Source of the DNA: Janthinobacterium sp. LM6
GTDB taxonomy: Bacteria > Pseudomonadota > Gammaproteobacteria > Burkholderiales > Burkholderiaceae_D
Direction: 5' to 3'
NCBI RefSeq assembly: GCF_002002885.1
Contig: NZ_CP019510.1
Coordinates: forward strand, 4,402,001 to 4,466,000
Length of the DNA: 64,000 bases
Made by a program: the position numbers and the translations under genes. The notes below the pieces were generated by a model. The model did no database searches and had not been told where the DNA came from. It saw nothing but the letters and a program-made list of their open reading frames with translations. This document shows, piece by piece, positions 32,240 through 40,773 of the stretch (positions within the stretch are counted from its first letter, which is position 1; each line of letters starts with the position of its first letter).

Positions 32240-33135
32240 GGCATCCAGCCGTGCGCCTGCAGCCACGCCAGCAACAGCCGCGGCCAGGCGGCCGGTTCGC
32301 TGCCCGGCTTGCCCAGGCCCCAGCCATGGCCGCCGTGCCGGAACAAATGCAGCTCGACGGGCACGCCCGCGCGGCGCAGGGCGGCCGCCATCAGCCGGCT
32401 GTTCTCGGGCGGCGCAATCAGGTCATCGAGCGCCTGCGCGATGAACACGGGCGGCGTGCGCGCATCGACGTGCAGTTCCACCGACAGCGCGTCGCGCGCC
32501 GCCTGCGCAGGATGGGCGCCCAGCAGCTGCTTTTTCGCATGCGTCGTGTCAAATGGCGGCTGCATGGTCAGCACGGGGTACAGCAGCACGGCAAAGTCCG
32601 GGCGCGCGGAGACGGCATCGACCGCATCGACGGGCGCGTAGCGGGCCGCATCCGCCTGCACGGCCGTCATGCCGGCCAGGTGCGCGCCGGCGGAAAATCC
32701 CAGCATGCCGATGCGCGCCGGGTCGATGCCCCATTCGGCCGCCCGCGCGCGGAGCACGCGCATGGCGCGCCGGCCATCCTGGAACGGCGCGCTGACGCCT
32801 CCGCCCTCCTGCGGCAGGCGGTACACGAGTTCAAACGCCGTGATGCCCTGCGCCTGTAGCCAGCTGGCGGCGGGGCCGCTCTCCTTGCCCGCCTCGATAT
32901 GCGCATAGCCGCCGCCGCTGACCAGGAGCATGGCGATACCGTTCGGCTGCGCCGGGCGGTGCGCGATCAAATACGGTTGTTCGACCTGCGTGATGGATCC
33001 CTTGGCGCTGTCGCGCTGCGGCCCCGGCGCCGCGCCACCGGGCGGCGCGCCGGGCCACAGCACAATCGCGCCGGGCGGCGCGGCGACAGCGTGCAGGTTG
33101 ATACAGATCAGAAACAACAACATCAGGCGTTGCAT
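32224..33135 (-). CDS. Secreted alpha/beta-hydrolase (esterase/lipase-like)
   Basis: This 303-residue protein has a signal peptide (about residues 1-19, cleavage near AVAAPP). The alpha/beta-hydrolase fold of the BD-FAE/acetyl-esterase type has oxyanion block SGGGYAHIEAGKE near 73-85 and nucleophile elbow GFSAGAHLAG near 145 (Ser). The catalytic Asp is in DDLIAPPENS near 235, and the His is in HGGHGWG near 270. It probably cleaves short acyl esters, perhaps acetylated sugars, in the periplasm. The start at 33135 places the signal peptide correctly; ATG 33171 is 12 codons longer with no better binding site. Its tail overlaps the kinase gene by 16 bases, converging. Confidence 0.82.
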
Positions 33136-33181
33136 GATTCGCTCGCGCAGGGAACAATGAAACGCCATCATAGCGAAATAC

Positions 33182-36100
33182 CTAAAAATCCGTCTCCCCC
33201 TGGATCACGGCCGGATAACCCGTCATGGCGCGCGAGGTCTGCATGCCGGCCATCACGGCCGCCTCCACGCAGCCTGCGTTGATGCCCGTCTTGATCCAGT
33301 CGCCCGTGAGGAACAGGTTGCTGAATCCTGACTGGTCGGTGGCCAGCCGGTACTGCGTGCTGCCCACCACCGACATCACATAGCGCTCGGACGGGTCGAC
33401 GTTGGCGCGCCAGTACTGGCTGTCGAAACGGGCCGCGCCCGTGGCCGCCTTCGCGTCGACCAGCCATTGCCACGGGAACGCGCCAGGCCCGCCCGCCTCG
33501 GACCACAGCGCGCCGATTTCGCGTTCCAGCTGGTGCAGCGCGCCCGCTTTGGCGCGTGCCGCGCAGCGGGCCGGGAAATCCGTGTCGGTGACGGGCGGAT
33601 AGCTGTCGACGGGGAAGGCGCTGCAAAAGTAGGAGACGTTTTTCGGCGCCAGTCCCGCCGGCCAATCCTCGTGCGCCAATAATTGATCCATCGGCGCCCA
33701 CGTGTCGTACGGCTCCGTGAAGGCCGACAGCACCGGCTGCTGGCCCTTCGGTTGCGTGGTCCAGCCCATCTGACGCAAATCCTTGTTGAGCCATACCTGG
33801 TAGGCCTGCGTGGCCACGGTTTTCACCTTGTCGGCCGCCAGTTGCAGGGCCGGGCTTTGCGCCAGCAGTTGCGGACACAGGGCCTGCAGCGAGCCGATGG
33901 AAATGCCGAACACCACCTTGTCGAAGTCGACGCCCTTCTTCAATACCGTGGCGGGCAGCGCCCGGCCGAACGCTTGCTGGTACTGCTGCGGCCACTCGCT
34001 CCAGTACGATTCCAGGTTGACCTCTTTCTCCTGCAGCAGCGCCGCCTGCGCCGGTTCGATCTGCGCGTAATCGGGCGCGCTGGGCCAGCACGCCAGGCCT
34101 TTCACGTCGACCAGCGGCGCATAGCCGGCGGCGGGGTCCTTCAATTGCACCTGCTCGGTGATGCGGATGCTGTCGATATCGCCCGCGCCCGGCACCAGTT
34201 CTTCCACGCGCTGGAAGAATTTGAATTCCACGCCCCTTTTTTTCAACACTTCGTACAGCGGCGTGAAGATCGTGTCGCCCATGCCGGCCTGCATCTTGAA
34301 CATGATGCCGCCCTTGTAGGCCAGGCCGATGCGCGCCATCGCCCGCAACAGCGTCCCCGCCTCGATGTTCGGTTTCGCAAAATCGCCGCCTTCGTAGGCG
34401 AACACCAGGTCATAGAAGCCGCGCACGGGCGCCGAGTTGACGCTGAACTGCTCGTCGCCGCCATGCTTGCGCAGCCAGTCGCGCAAGTCGATATCGTTGA
34501 TGACGTCGAAGCCGTTCTTGAACACGCCATCCTGGAACATGCCCTTCATGACCGTGATGCCCAGGTCCAGGCAGATGAACAGGCGGCGCAATTCGTCGTC
34601 GCCATCGATCAGCGCGCGGTAGCGCAGGCGCAGCCAGGCGCGGATGCCGTTCAGGGTGCTGGCCAGCAATTGGTGGCGGGCCTGGTCGTGGCGCGTGGAG
34701 TCCGGCGCCAGGTCGGCCACCAGTGCCGCCAGGGCGCCCACGGACAGGCCCACGTCCAGCCCCAGCTCGTCGGCCTGCCCCACCACTTCATCGGCCAGGC
34801 GGCGCAGCCAGCCCGGCCACACGCCTTCGCCTTGCGACGCGCTGGCGCGCACGATGCGCGCGTCGGCGTCCGCCACCTGCCGGATCTGGCGTATCCACTG
34901 CTCGATCCAGCCCACCATGGCGATGGCCATCTGCCACAGGGTGATGTCTTCGCCGCCCTCGCCCGGTTCGCCCGGCAAGGTGGGAAAGACGATGGACCAG
35001 TTGCGCCATTGCCCCTTGACGTCTTCCGACAGGGCCACGTAATCGTGCTGTTTGAAAGCGTCGCGCCAGGTGGCCAGCGGCGCGCCGGGAGGACGCTCCA
35101 GGCTCGCGTACGCTTCCTTGATCATCCTGAAGGCGTTCGCGTAGAAGCCGAACCAGATGTGCAGGCCGTGTTCCTCGATGCGCTGGCCAAGCTGCGCATT
35201 GCGTCCGCTGGCACCCTTGCCGCCCAGGCGCCAGCCCAGCTGGTAGACGGTGATGGCGTGCCGGTTTTGCCAGCCCGGCTGATTCGTCAGATAGTACGCC
35301 GTGGTCATGGCCGCTACGCCGCCGCCGAGGATGGCGATCTTTTCCGGCGCGATGCGGGAATTGTCGACCAGTTCCTCGCCCGGCATGGCCGTAAAGTCGA
35401 AATTCACCTGGAACGGCAATATCGCCGCCTGCGGCCCCAGCTTCAGGCCCAGGGTCTGGTCCAGCGGGAAGCTGTCGAAGGCGTGCAAGGTGCATTCGTA
35501 TTCGTAGCCGAGCAGGCGCGCGCTGTACAGGCGGTTGATCTCGGCCGGCGCGGCCACCAGGGCCTGGTACACGGCTTTCACGCCCGCGCTGTCGGGGAAT
35601 TGCTTGAGGAAAATCTGGTCGATGCGCGGATTGCGCAGCAGCGACAAAATATCGGCCAAGTCGGCCTGGTCCATGTCAAAGAAATCGGGGATGGACAGGA
35701 AAATCTGGAACGCCTGCTCGATGAGTTCGAGGAAGCTGTTGACGTTCTTGTGCTGCCCCGTCTGCACAGTGGCGTTGACTTCCAGCAACGGATGCAGGGC
35801 CAGTTTCGTTTCCGGCGAGAAATGCTGGAAACCCTTGGCAGCCACGGAGCAGCGCAGCGGCTCGCTGCCGGCAGCGGGAATCTCGTAGTCGCACAGGTAC
35901 TTCGGATAGCCGAACAGCTCGCGCCCGTTGATCAGTGCCATCGCGTCATCGACGAAGATATGGCACGGATACCAGTAGATATGCGCGAGCTTGCCGGCGG
36001 CGTCCATCTGGCCGACCATGATCCAGGTGACGATATCGACTTCCGTGATCCAGCCCTTTGCCTGGTCGACGGGGTTGGCGGAATCCGCATGGTTGACGCG

Positions 36101-36319
36101 CGTAAACGTCAGCATCACATACGGCGACAGGGCTTTCAGGGTCATCTTGCTGCCCGCCACCTGGTTCAGGGTGGTATTCACGGTCGCCTGCAGCTTCGCC
36201 AGGTCGCCCCGGACGAAATAGCCGTACATTTCCGACTGTTTCAATTGCAGCGGCGAGTGCATCATCACCGAACCGCCCTGATAGATATACGAAGGTCTTG
36301 CCGAAGGTATCGCCGTCAT
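33182..36319 (-). CDS. Fusion of an acetoacetate-decarboxylase-like domain with an FAD oxidoreductase
   Basis: This 1045-residue protein combines two folds. Residues 1 to about 300 resemble acetoacetate decarboxylase family proteins (MHSPLQLKQSEMYGYFV near 18-34, then HIYWYPCHIFVDD and GRELFGYPKYLCDYEIP). From about 325 an amine-oxidase/phytoene-desaturase-like flavoprotein starts with KIAILGGGVAAMT (GGG at 332-334) and EEHGLHIWFGFYANAFRM. It ends with the FAD-closing block FLTGDWIKTGINAG near 1010. No signal peptide or clear membrane helix is seen. Function unknown; relatives of the second half oxidise lipids, carotenoids or squalene derivatives. ATG 36319 has GGGGGCAAGG upstream; the longer upstream frame is AT-rich non-coding sequence. 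Confidence 0.75.
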   Translation of the reverse strand: MTAIPSARPSYIYQGGSVMMHSPLQLKQSEMYGYFVRGDLAKLQATVNTTLNQVAGSKMTLKALSPYVMLTFTRVNHADSANPVDQAKGWITEVDIVTWIMVGQMDAAGKLAHIYWYPCHIFVDDAMALINGRELFGYPKYLCDYEIPAAGSEPLRCSVAAKGFQHFSPETKLALHPLLEVNATVQTGQHKNVNSFLELIEQAFQIFLSIPDFFDMDQADLADILSLLRNPRIDQIFLKQFPDSAGVKAVYQALVAAPAEINRLYSARLLGYEYECTLHAFDSFPLDQTLGLKLGPQAAILPFQVNFDFTAMPGEELVDNSRIAPEKIAILGGGVAAMTTAYYLTNQPGWQNRHAITVYQLGWRLGGKGASGRNAQLGQRIEEHGLHIWFGFYANAFRMIKEAYASLERPPGAPLATWRDAFKQHDYVALSEDVKGQWRNWSIVFPTLPGEPGEGGEDITLWQMAIAMVGWIEQWIRQIRQVADADARIVRASASQGEGVWPGWLRRLADEVVGQADELGLDVGLSVGALAALVADLAPDSTRHDQARHQLLASTLNGIRAWLRLRYRALIDGDDELRRLFICLDLGITVMKGMFQDGVFKNGFDVINDIDLRDWLRKHGGDEQFSVNSAPVRGFYDLVFAYEGGDFAKPNIEAGTLLRAMARIGLAYKGGIMFKMQAGMGDTIFTPLYEVLKKRGVEFKFFQRVEELVPGAGDIDSIRITEQVQLKDPAAGYAPLVDVKGLACWPSAPDYAQIEPAQAALLQEKEVNLESYWSEWPQQYQQAFGRALPATVLKKGVDFDKVVFGISIGSLQALCPQLLAQSPALQLAADKVKTVATQAYQVWLNKDLRQMGWTTQPKGQQPVLSAFTEPYDTWAPMDQLLAHEDWPAGLAPKNVSYFCSAFPVDSYPPVTDTDFPARCAARAKAGALHQLEREIGALWSEAGGPGAFPWQWLVDAKAATGAARFDSQYWRANVDPSERYVMSVVGSTQYRLATDQSGFSNLFLTGDWIKTGINAGCVEAAVMAGMQTSRAMTGYPAVIQGETDF

Positions 36320-36522
36320 TGCCTTGCCCCCAAATTTAAATTCCAGACAAACAAGATTTCCACAGTGTATTTGAGAAATATCAATGAATGATATGAAATA
36401 AATTAAAGGATTTGCCAAGATGCATAGGCTCGGCCGGGAAGGGGAAGGACAGGCGGGAGGCAAGCGGCGGCCATCCGGTGTAGGATGGATCATCCGTGCA
36501 AAGCAGGCGAGCTGATCCAGAA

Positions 36523-37065
36523 ATGATTACTACCGACTACGTATCCACCTATTCAGGCAACCGTTTTTATCCCTTGCGCCCGCATATCGACAAGGTCGCC
36601 ATCGAAGACATCGCGCACGGCCTCGCTTACCAGTGCCGCTTCAATGGACAGACGCAAGTGTTTTACTCGGTCGCCCAGCACAGCCTGATCGTCGCCGAAC
36701 TGGTGCCGCCCCCCTTGCGCCTGGCCGCCCTGCTGCACGACGCGGCCGAAGCCTACCTGGGCGACATGGTCAAACCCTTGAAAGTGCTGTTGCCGGAGTT
36801 TGCCGTGCTGGAAGACAAAGTCAGCGCCATCATCGCCGCCACCTATGGCCTGGATTTTTCCGATTACGCGCCCATCAAGCGGGCCGACCTGATCGCGCTG
36901 GCCACGGAAAAGCGCGACCTGATGCCGCACTCGGCCGAGCGCTGGGCTTACCTTGACGGCATCGCCCCCTTGCCCGGTATAATCGAGGCCATGGGTCCGG
37001 CCGAAGCCAAGCAGCGCTTCCTGCATGCATTTGCCCAGTTGGGCGGGCTCGGGCTCGCCGCGTGA
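36523..37065 (+). CDS. HD-domain phosphohydrolase, YfbR-like
   Basis: This 180-residue protein has the HD metal motif AALLHDAAEAYLGD (HD near residues 70-71) and an upstream His in YSVAQHSLIVAEL. These are the ligands of YfbR-type 5'-nucleotidases and related HD phosphohydrolases. A conserved Asp follows in IKRADLIALATEKRDLM. It likely removes phosphate from a nucleotide or related metabolite in the cytoplasm. ATG 36523 was preferred over an upstream GTG at 36496, although neither has a strong ribosome-binding site. It diverges from the decarboxylase-oxidoreductase fusion gene. Confidence 0.82.
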   Translation: MITTDYVSTYSGNRFYPLRPHIDKVAIEDIAHGLAYQCRFNGQTQVFYSVAQHSLIVAELVPPPLRLAALLHDAAEAYLGDMVKPLKVLLPEFAVLEDKVSAIIAATYGLDFSDYAPIKRADLIALATEKRDLMPHSAERWAYLDGIAPLPGIIEAMGPAEAKQRFLHAFAQLGGLGLAA

Positions 37066-37427
37066 ATGCTTGCACCCAGCCGCACGAACGGGCGCTAAGC
37101 CCCGGTTTTTGCACGGCTTTTTTAGATATCCACAGCAACTGTGGATAAAGTTGTTGATAAGCCCCTCTTGACAAGCCGCAACACCAGTATTGATGCGGGT
37201 TTCAACAATTTGCTGATTTCACAGGCAATTTTTTACCCCAATGAAATCAATGACTTGCAATCAGGAGTTTGCGCTAAAACAAACTTACCCTGCCACCATG
37301 AAAATATATTTTGCCGTGCATTGGCAATCCCTGGCCCAGGCCGTCTTGCTTGAACAGCATTGTTTTGACAAACCCCGCAGACTGGCATAGTGTGGAGTAG
37401 CGACGACGATCAACGGTGGATAAACGC
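37066..37427. other. Intergenic region holding repeat copy A
   Basis: This 362-base region between the HD and receiver genes holds the first copy of a 134-bp repeat (37125-37258), preceded by a T-rich stretch. The remaining 170 bases up to the receiver start contain no frame of interest and presumably carry its promoter and leader. GGTGGA is the ribosome-binding site. Confidence 0.5.
37125..37258. repeat. 134-bp diverged direct repeat, copy A, with DnaA-box-like palindrome
   Basis: Copy A begins with the palindrome ATCCACAG-CAA-CTGTGGAT, followed by an exact DnaA box (TGTGGATAA, 37140-37148), a degenerate one, TTGACA, and a conserved tail. It aligns without gaps to 38178-38311, with 89 of 134 positions identical by my hand count. 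The best-kept parts are the palindrome, the TTGACA and the tail near position 71-80. Confidence 0.8.
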
Positions 37428-38027
37428 ATGAATATGGATAGCGATAGTTCCGCCAAGGGGGCGGACGAACCCGACTGGCTGGTCGACGAACCGCTGGAAC
37501 GGGCAGATGCGGCGGCAGAACCGGCCAACGCGGCGCCTTGGCGCGTGCTGATCGTCGATGACGATGTCGATGTGCATGTGGTGACCAAGTTCGCCCTTAG
37601 CCAGGCCAGCTTCCAGGGCCGCCGGCTGAGTTTTTTGCACGCGTATTCGGGCGCCGAAGCGCTGGCCTTGCTGCGCGGCACACAAGATATCGCCGTGGTG
37701 CTGCTCGATGTCATCATGGAAACCCAGGATGCCGGCCTGCAAGTGGCGCGCCAGGTGCGCGAAGACTTGCACAACAGCGCCGTGCGCATCATCCTGCGCA
37801 CGGGCCAGCCCGGCCAGGCGCTGGAACACCGCATCATCATCGACTACGACATCAACGATTTCTGGTGCAAGACCGACCTCACCACGCGCAAGTTGTTTAC
37901 CACCGTGATTGCCTCGCTGCGCACCTACGCCACCTTGCGCGAAGCGCAGCAACAGGTCGCAGAACTGGCCGCCGCCCTGGCCCAGTGCGGCGACACGCCA
38001 GCGGCGCCGGCCGGCGGCACGCCCTGA
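37428..38027 (+). CDS. Stand-alone response-regulator receiver protein
   Basis: This 199-residue protein has an acidic N-terminal tail (about 1-38) and one receiver domain (about 42-165). The acid pocket is in IVDDDVDVH, the phospho-acceptor Asp in VVLLDVIME, and the switch Lys in WCKTDL. The domain is the type found at the front of DUF3369/HD-GYP regulators (RTGQPGQALEHRIIIDYDINDF). Here nothing follows except a short helical, Ala-rich tail. It could be a phosphate-relay or titrating partner, or a truncated derivative. ATG 37428 follows GGTGGA. It lies between two diverged 134-bp repeats; the hybrid kinase at 29282 is a possible but unproven partner. Confidence 0.85.
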   Translation: MNMDSDSSAKGADEPDWLVDEPLERADAAAEPANAAPWRVLIVDDDVDVHVVTKFALSQASFQGRRLSFLHAYSGAEALALLRGTQDIAVVLLDVIMETQDAGLQVARQVREDLHNSAVRIILRTGQPGQALEHRIIIDYDINDFWCKTDLTTRKLFTTVIASLRTYATLREAQQQVAELAAALAQCGDTPAAPAGGTP

Positions 38028-38444
38028 CCCTGCGCCGCTACTTTCAGTCATAAAAACAAGAGCACTGGATAGGCATACAGGCTTGCGGCATGCCCCATTC
38101 CGGCCCATCTTGCCCGCCGATTACATGGATTGAGCGGCGTCAATTTCCTAAGTGGCGGATTGTTAAGCGCTTTTTCAGATATCCACACGGACTGTGGATA
38201 TCTTTGTGGATAAGCGCCTATTGACAGCCTTCAAAGCCACAGCCCGTGCGGCTTTCAATAAACTGCTCAATCAAACAGCAAAAATAAAACCCATTAAAAT
38301 CAACCACTTAGAAACTCACACATAATCACAAGAAAATTATTTCGCCAATTTCGTCAACTCATCATTTGTGCATAACTGAGCCGCAATGATCAATCCGACA
38401 ACAGCGGATCGCGGCCGCCGGCAACACAGTTGCCGTGCGGATAC
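38028..38444. other. Intergenic region holding repeat copy B
   Basis: This 417-base region contains repeat copy B (38178-38311) and then an AT-rich stretch to about 38390. No protein gene or convincing terminator is seen. Since copy A lies upstream of the receiver gene, copy B may once have preceded a similar gene that is gone, but no remnant of a receiver frame is recognisable here. Confidence 0.45.
38178..38311. repeat. 134-bp diverged direct repeat, copy B, with DnaA-box-like palindrome
   Basis: Copy B starts with a perfect 10-bp inverted repeat, GATATCCACA-CGGAC-TGTGGATATC. An exact DnaA box TGTGGATAA follows at 38205-38213, then TTGACA at 38221-38226. It lies 1053 bases after copy A in the same orientation and is ungapped relative to it. 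Confidence 0.8.
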
Positions 38445-38666
38445 TCAATGCACGGTCTGCCGGCGCTGCTCCGGGTGCAGCAGCACGCGCTCGATCAGTT
38501 CCGGGGCGACATTGTATGACTTCAGGTATTCCAGTGCGCACAAGGTACTGAAGGCCGCCTGCACGGCGATGCCCAGATTGACGATGTCGCACATCTTCTG
38601 ATCGATCCGGGCATGCGGCACCAAGGTTTTGACGGGCATATGCAGCGTTTCTGTGGATTGAGGCAT
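38445..38666 (-). CDS. Small hypothetical protein
   Basis: This 73-residue protein is of unknown function. It has no signal peptide or membrane helix. The middle is a hydrophobic helix-like stretch (IVNLGIAVQAAFSTLCALEYL, about 27-47 by position), flanked by polar ends, and a C-terminal HPEQRR. ATG 38666 is preceded by AGGAG at 9 bases, a good site. The short length and lack of recognised motifs keep confidence moderate, but codon use looks normal for the region. It diverges from chrA and converges on repeat copy B. Confidence 0.55.
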   Translation of the reverse strand: MPQSTETLHMPVKTLVPHARIDQKMCDIVNLGIAVQAAFSTLCALEYLKSYNVAPELIERVLLHPEQRRQTVH

Positions 38667-38885
38667 GATGGACAACTCCTGCGAAGGGGACGGAGGGGGG
38701 CGACGGCGTAGCGGTGCGAACCGCGACAGCGCGGACAGGGACAGCGATCATGGTGCCGATAAAAGTATTGCCGATAAACTCTCGATGTCAATGGCAGGGA
38801 AACATGAGCCACGGTTTTTTTCTTCCAGGCACAACCGCAGCCGAAAGCGATGGACAAGCGCGAGCGGCCACGGCGATAATCAGCC

Positions 38886-39473
38886 ATGCCTGCTTCCGCC
38901 ACCACCCAGCCCGACCTCCCCCGCCCCCAGCCCGCCTCGCTTGCCGACCTGTTCTTCTCGTTCACCTGGCTGGCCCTGCAAGGCTTCGGCGGCGTGCTGG
39001 CCGTGATCCAGCGCGAGATGGTCGAGCGCAAGCGCTGGCTGACGCAAGAGGAATTCCTGGAAGACTGGGCCGTGGCGCAAATCATGCCCGGGCCGAATGT
39101 CGTCAACCTGTCCCTGATGGTGGGCGGGCGCTATTTCGGCTTGCGGGGCGCGCTGACGGCGCTGGCCGGCATGCTGACCGTGCCCCTCGTCATCGTGCTC
39201 GTGCTGGGCGTGCTGTACACGCGCTTTGGCGATAACCCGCAGATGGCGGGCGCCCTGCGCGGCATGGCGGCCGTGTCGGCCGGCATGATCGCCGCCACGG
39301 GCGTGAAACTGGCGACCGCGCTGGCCAGGCATCCGCTGCCCCTGTGGCTGACCCTGCCCATCACCGTGCTGGGCGTGCTGATGGTGGCGGTCTTCCGCTG
39401 GCCCCTGCTGTACATCCTGCTGGGCCTGGGCAGCATCGGCTGCCTGCTCACGTATCGAAAGCTGTCCGCATGA
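38886..39473 (+). CDS. Chromate transporter, short ChrA N-terminal-type subunit
   Basis: This 195-residue inner-membrane protein of the CHR superfamily has the block FTWLALQGFGGVLAVIQREMV near 25-45. The signature AQIMPGPNVVNLSLMVG is near 64-80, and four to five hydrophobic helices follow. Short-chain CHR proteins work as pairs with opposite topology to export chromate or a related oxyanion. ATG 38886 begins MPASATT. Its TGA overlaps the ATG of the second chrA (ATGA), so both are made together. Confidence 0.85.
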   Translation: MPASATTQPDLPRPQPASLADLFFSFTWLALQGFGGVLAVIQREMVERKRWLTQEEFLEDWAVAQIMPGPNVVNLSLMVGGRYFGLRGALTALAGMLTVPLVIVLVLGVLYTRFGDNPQMAGALRGMAAVSAGMIAATGVKLATALARHPLPLWLTLPITVLGVLMVAVFRWPLLYILLGLGSIGCLLTYRKLSA

Positions 39474-40054
39474 ATCCGCCCTTGCAACTGGTGTTGAGCG
39501 CGGGCGACTGGCTGAACCTGTTCGGCCATTACCTGATGCTGTCGCTGATGTCGATCGGCGGCGCCATTTCCACCACGTCCGAAATGCACCGTTTCCTCGT
39601 CGAGCAGCACGGCTGGCTGACCCAGGCGCAATTCAATGAATCGATCGCCATCGCGCAAGCGGCGCCCGGCCCGAACGTGCTGTTCGTCGCCCTGATGGGC
39701 TGGAACGTGGGCATGAACGCGGGCAGCTACACGGCCGCCTGGCTCGGCGTGTTCATCACGATGGTGGGCATCATGTTGCCCAGCACCACCCTCACCTACG
39801 TGGCAGCCCAGTGGGGCTACCGCAACCGCGAGCTGCGCCCCGTGCGCGCCTTCAAGCAAGGCATGGCGCCCATCGTCGTCGCCCTCTTGATTTCCACGGG
39901 CATGATACTGGGCGGCGCCAACCATGACTTCCGCACGGACTGGCCCCTGTGGAGCCTGTCCATCGTGGCTGGCCTGATCATCTGGCGCACGACGATCCAT
40001 TTATTGTGGCTGCTGGCGGCCGGCGCGATCCTGGGCTGGCTGCAGCTCGTCTGA
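39470..40054 (+). CDS. Chromate transporter, short ChrA C-terminal-type subunit
   Basis: This 194-residue partner of the preceding gene has its own CHR signature, AIAQAAPGPNVLFVALMGWNVG near 60-81, and five hydrophobic segments. Start ATG 39470 overlaps the upstream stop codon. Two half-size proteins likely form the heterodimeric transporter. The gene ends 2 bases from the opposing urtE stop. Chromate resistance is the family function; sulfate or another oxyanion cannot be excluded. Confidence 0.85.
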   Translation: MNPPLQLVLSAGDWLNLFGHYLMLSLMSIGGAISTTSEMHRFLVEQHGWLTQAQFNESIAIAQAAPGPNVLFVALMGWNVGMNAGSYTAAWLGVFITMVGIMLPSTTLTYVAAQWGYRNRELRPVRAFKQGMAPIVVALLISTGMILGGANHDFRTDWPLWSLSIVAGLIIWRTTIHLLWLLAAGAILGWLQLV

Positions 40055-40056
40055 CC

Positions 40057-40755
40057 TTACACGGCCAGGTGCCGTTTTACCTCATCGCCATCCATCTGCG
40101 CCGCCTTGCCGCTGGCCACCACCTGCCCCCGCGACAGCACGATGAAGTCGTCGGCCAGTTCGCGGGCGAAATCGAAATATTGCTCGCACAACACAATGGC
40201 CATGTCGCCGCGCTGTTTCAGCAAGGAAATGACCCTGCCGATATCCTTGATGACGGACGGCTGGATACCCTCCGTCGGCTCGTCGAAGATGATCAGTTGC
40301 GGTTCGGCCAGCAGGGCGCGGGCGATGGCCAGTTGCTGCTGTTGCCCGCCCGACAAGTCGCCGCCGCGCCGCTGCAGCATCTCTTTGAGCACCGGAAACA
40401 GTTCATACACGTGGGGATCGATGCGCGCAGCTTGCCTGCCCCGCTTCACCGCCATGCCCATCAGCAAGTTTTCCTCGACCGTCAGGCGCGCAAAGATGTC
40501 GCGCCCCTGCGGCACGTAGGCAATGCCCAGCTTTGCGCGTGCATGCGGCGCCAGCTTCGTGATGTCGCGCCCGTGGAACACCACCTTGCCCTGCGCTACG
40601 GGCAGCACGCCCATCAGGCATTTCAGCAAGGTCGTCTTGCCGACGCCATTACGCCCCAGCAAGGCCAGGCATTCACCCTTGCGCGCCGACAGGTTGATGC
40701 CGCGCAAGGTGTGCGAGGAGCCGTAGTATTGATTTAACTGTTGTACTTCCAGCAT
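40057..40755 (-). CDS. urtE: Urea ABC transporter ATP-binding subunit UrtE
   Basis: This 232-residue LivF-type ATPase has Walker A GRNGVGKT (34-41), signature LSGGQQQQ near 135, Walker B LIIFDEPTEGIQP near 155-167, and the switch region LCEQYFDFA in place of a standard H-loop (EQ pair). That pattern is typical for UrtE/LivF. It is the last gene of the urt operon, 18 bases after urtD. The importer brings urea into the cytoplasm at low external levels. Urease genes are not adjacent, which is unusual as they often follow. Confidence 0.93.
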   Translation of the reverse strand: MLEVQQLNQYYGSSHTLRGINLSARKGECLALLGRNGVGKTTLLKCLMGVLPVAQGKVVFHGRDITKLAPHARAKLGIAYVPQGRDIFARLTVEENLLMGMAVKRGRQAARIDPHVYELFPVLKEMLQRRGGDLSGGQQQQLAIARALLAEPQLIIFDEPTEGIQPSVIKDIGRVISLLKQRGDMAIVLCEQYFDFARELADDFIVLSRGQVVASGKAAQMDGDEVKRHLAV

Positions 40756-40773
40756 AGTCTGTGATCTCCCCTA

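Noticed and set aside
37125..38311. DnaA-box repeats as the chromosomal replication origin
   Set aside because: No dnaA, dnaN, gyrB, parA or rpmH genes are nearby, and two boxes per repeat are too few; treated as a regulatory or titration element instead.
38311..38885. Remnant of a second receiver gene after repeat copy B
   Set aside because: Neither strand shows receiver motifs (DD, D, K) in any frame in this stretch.
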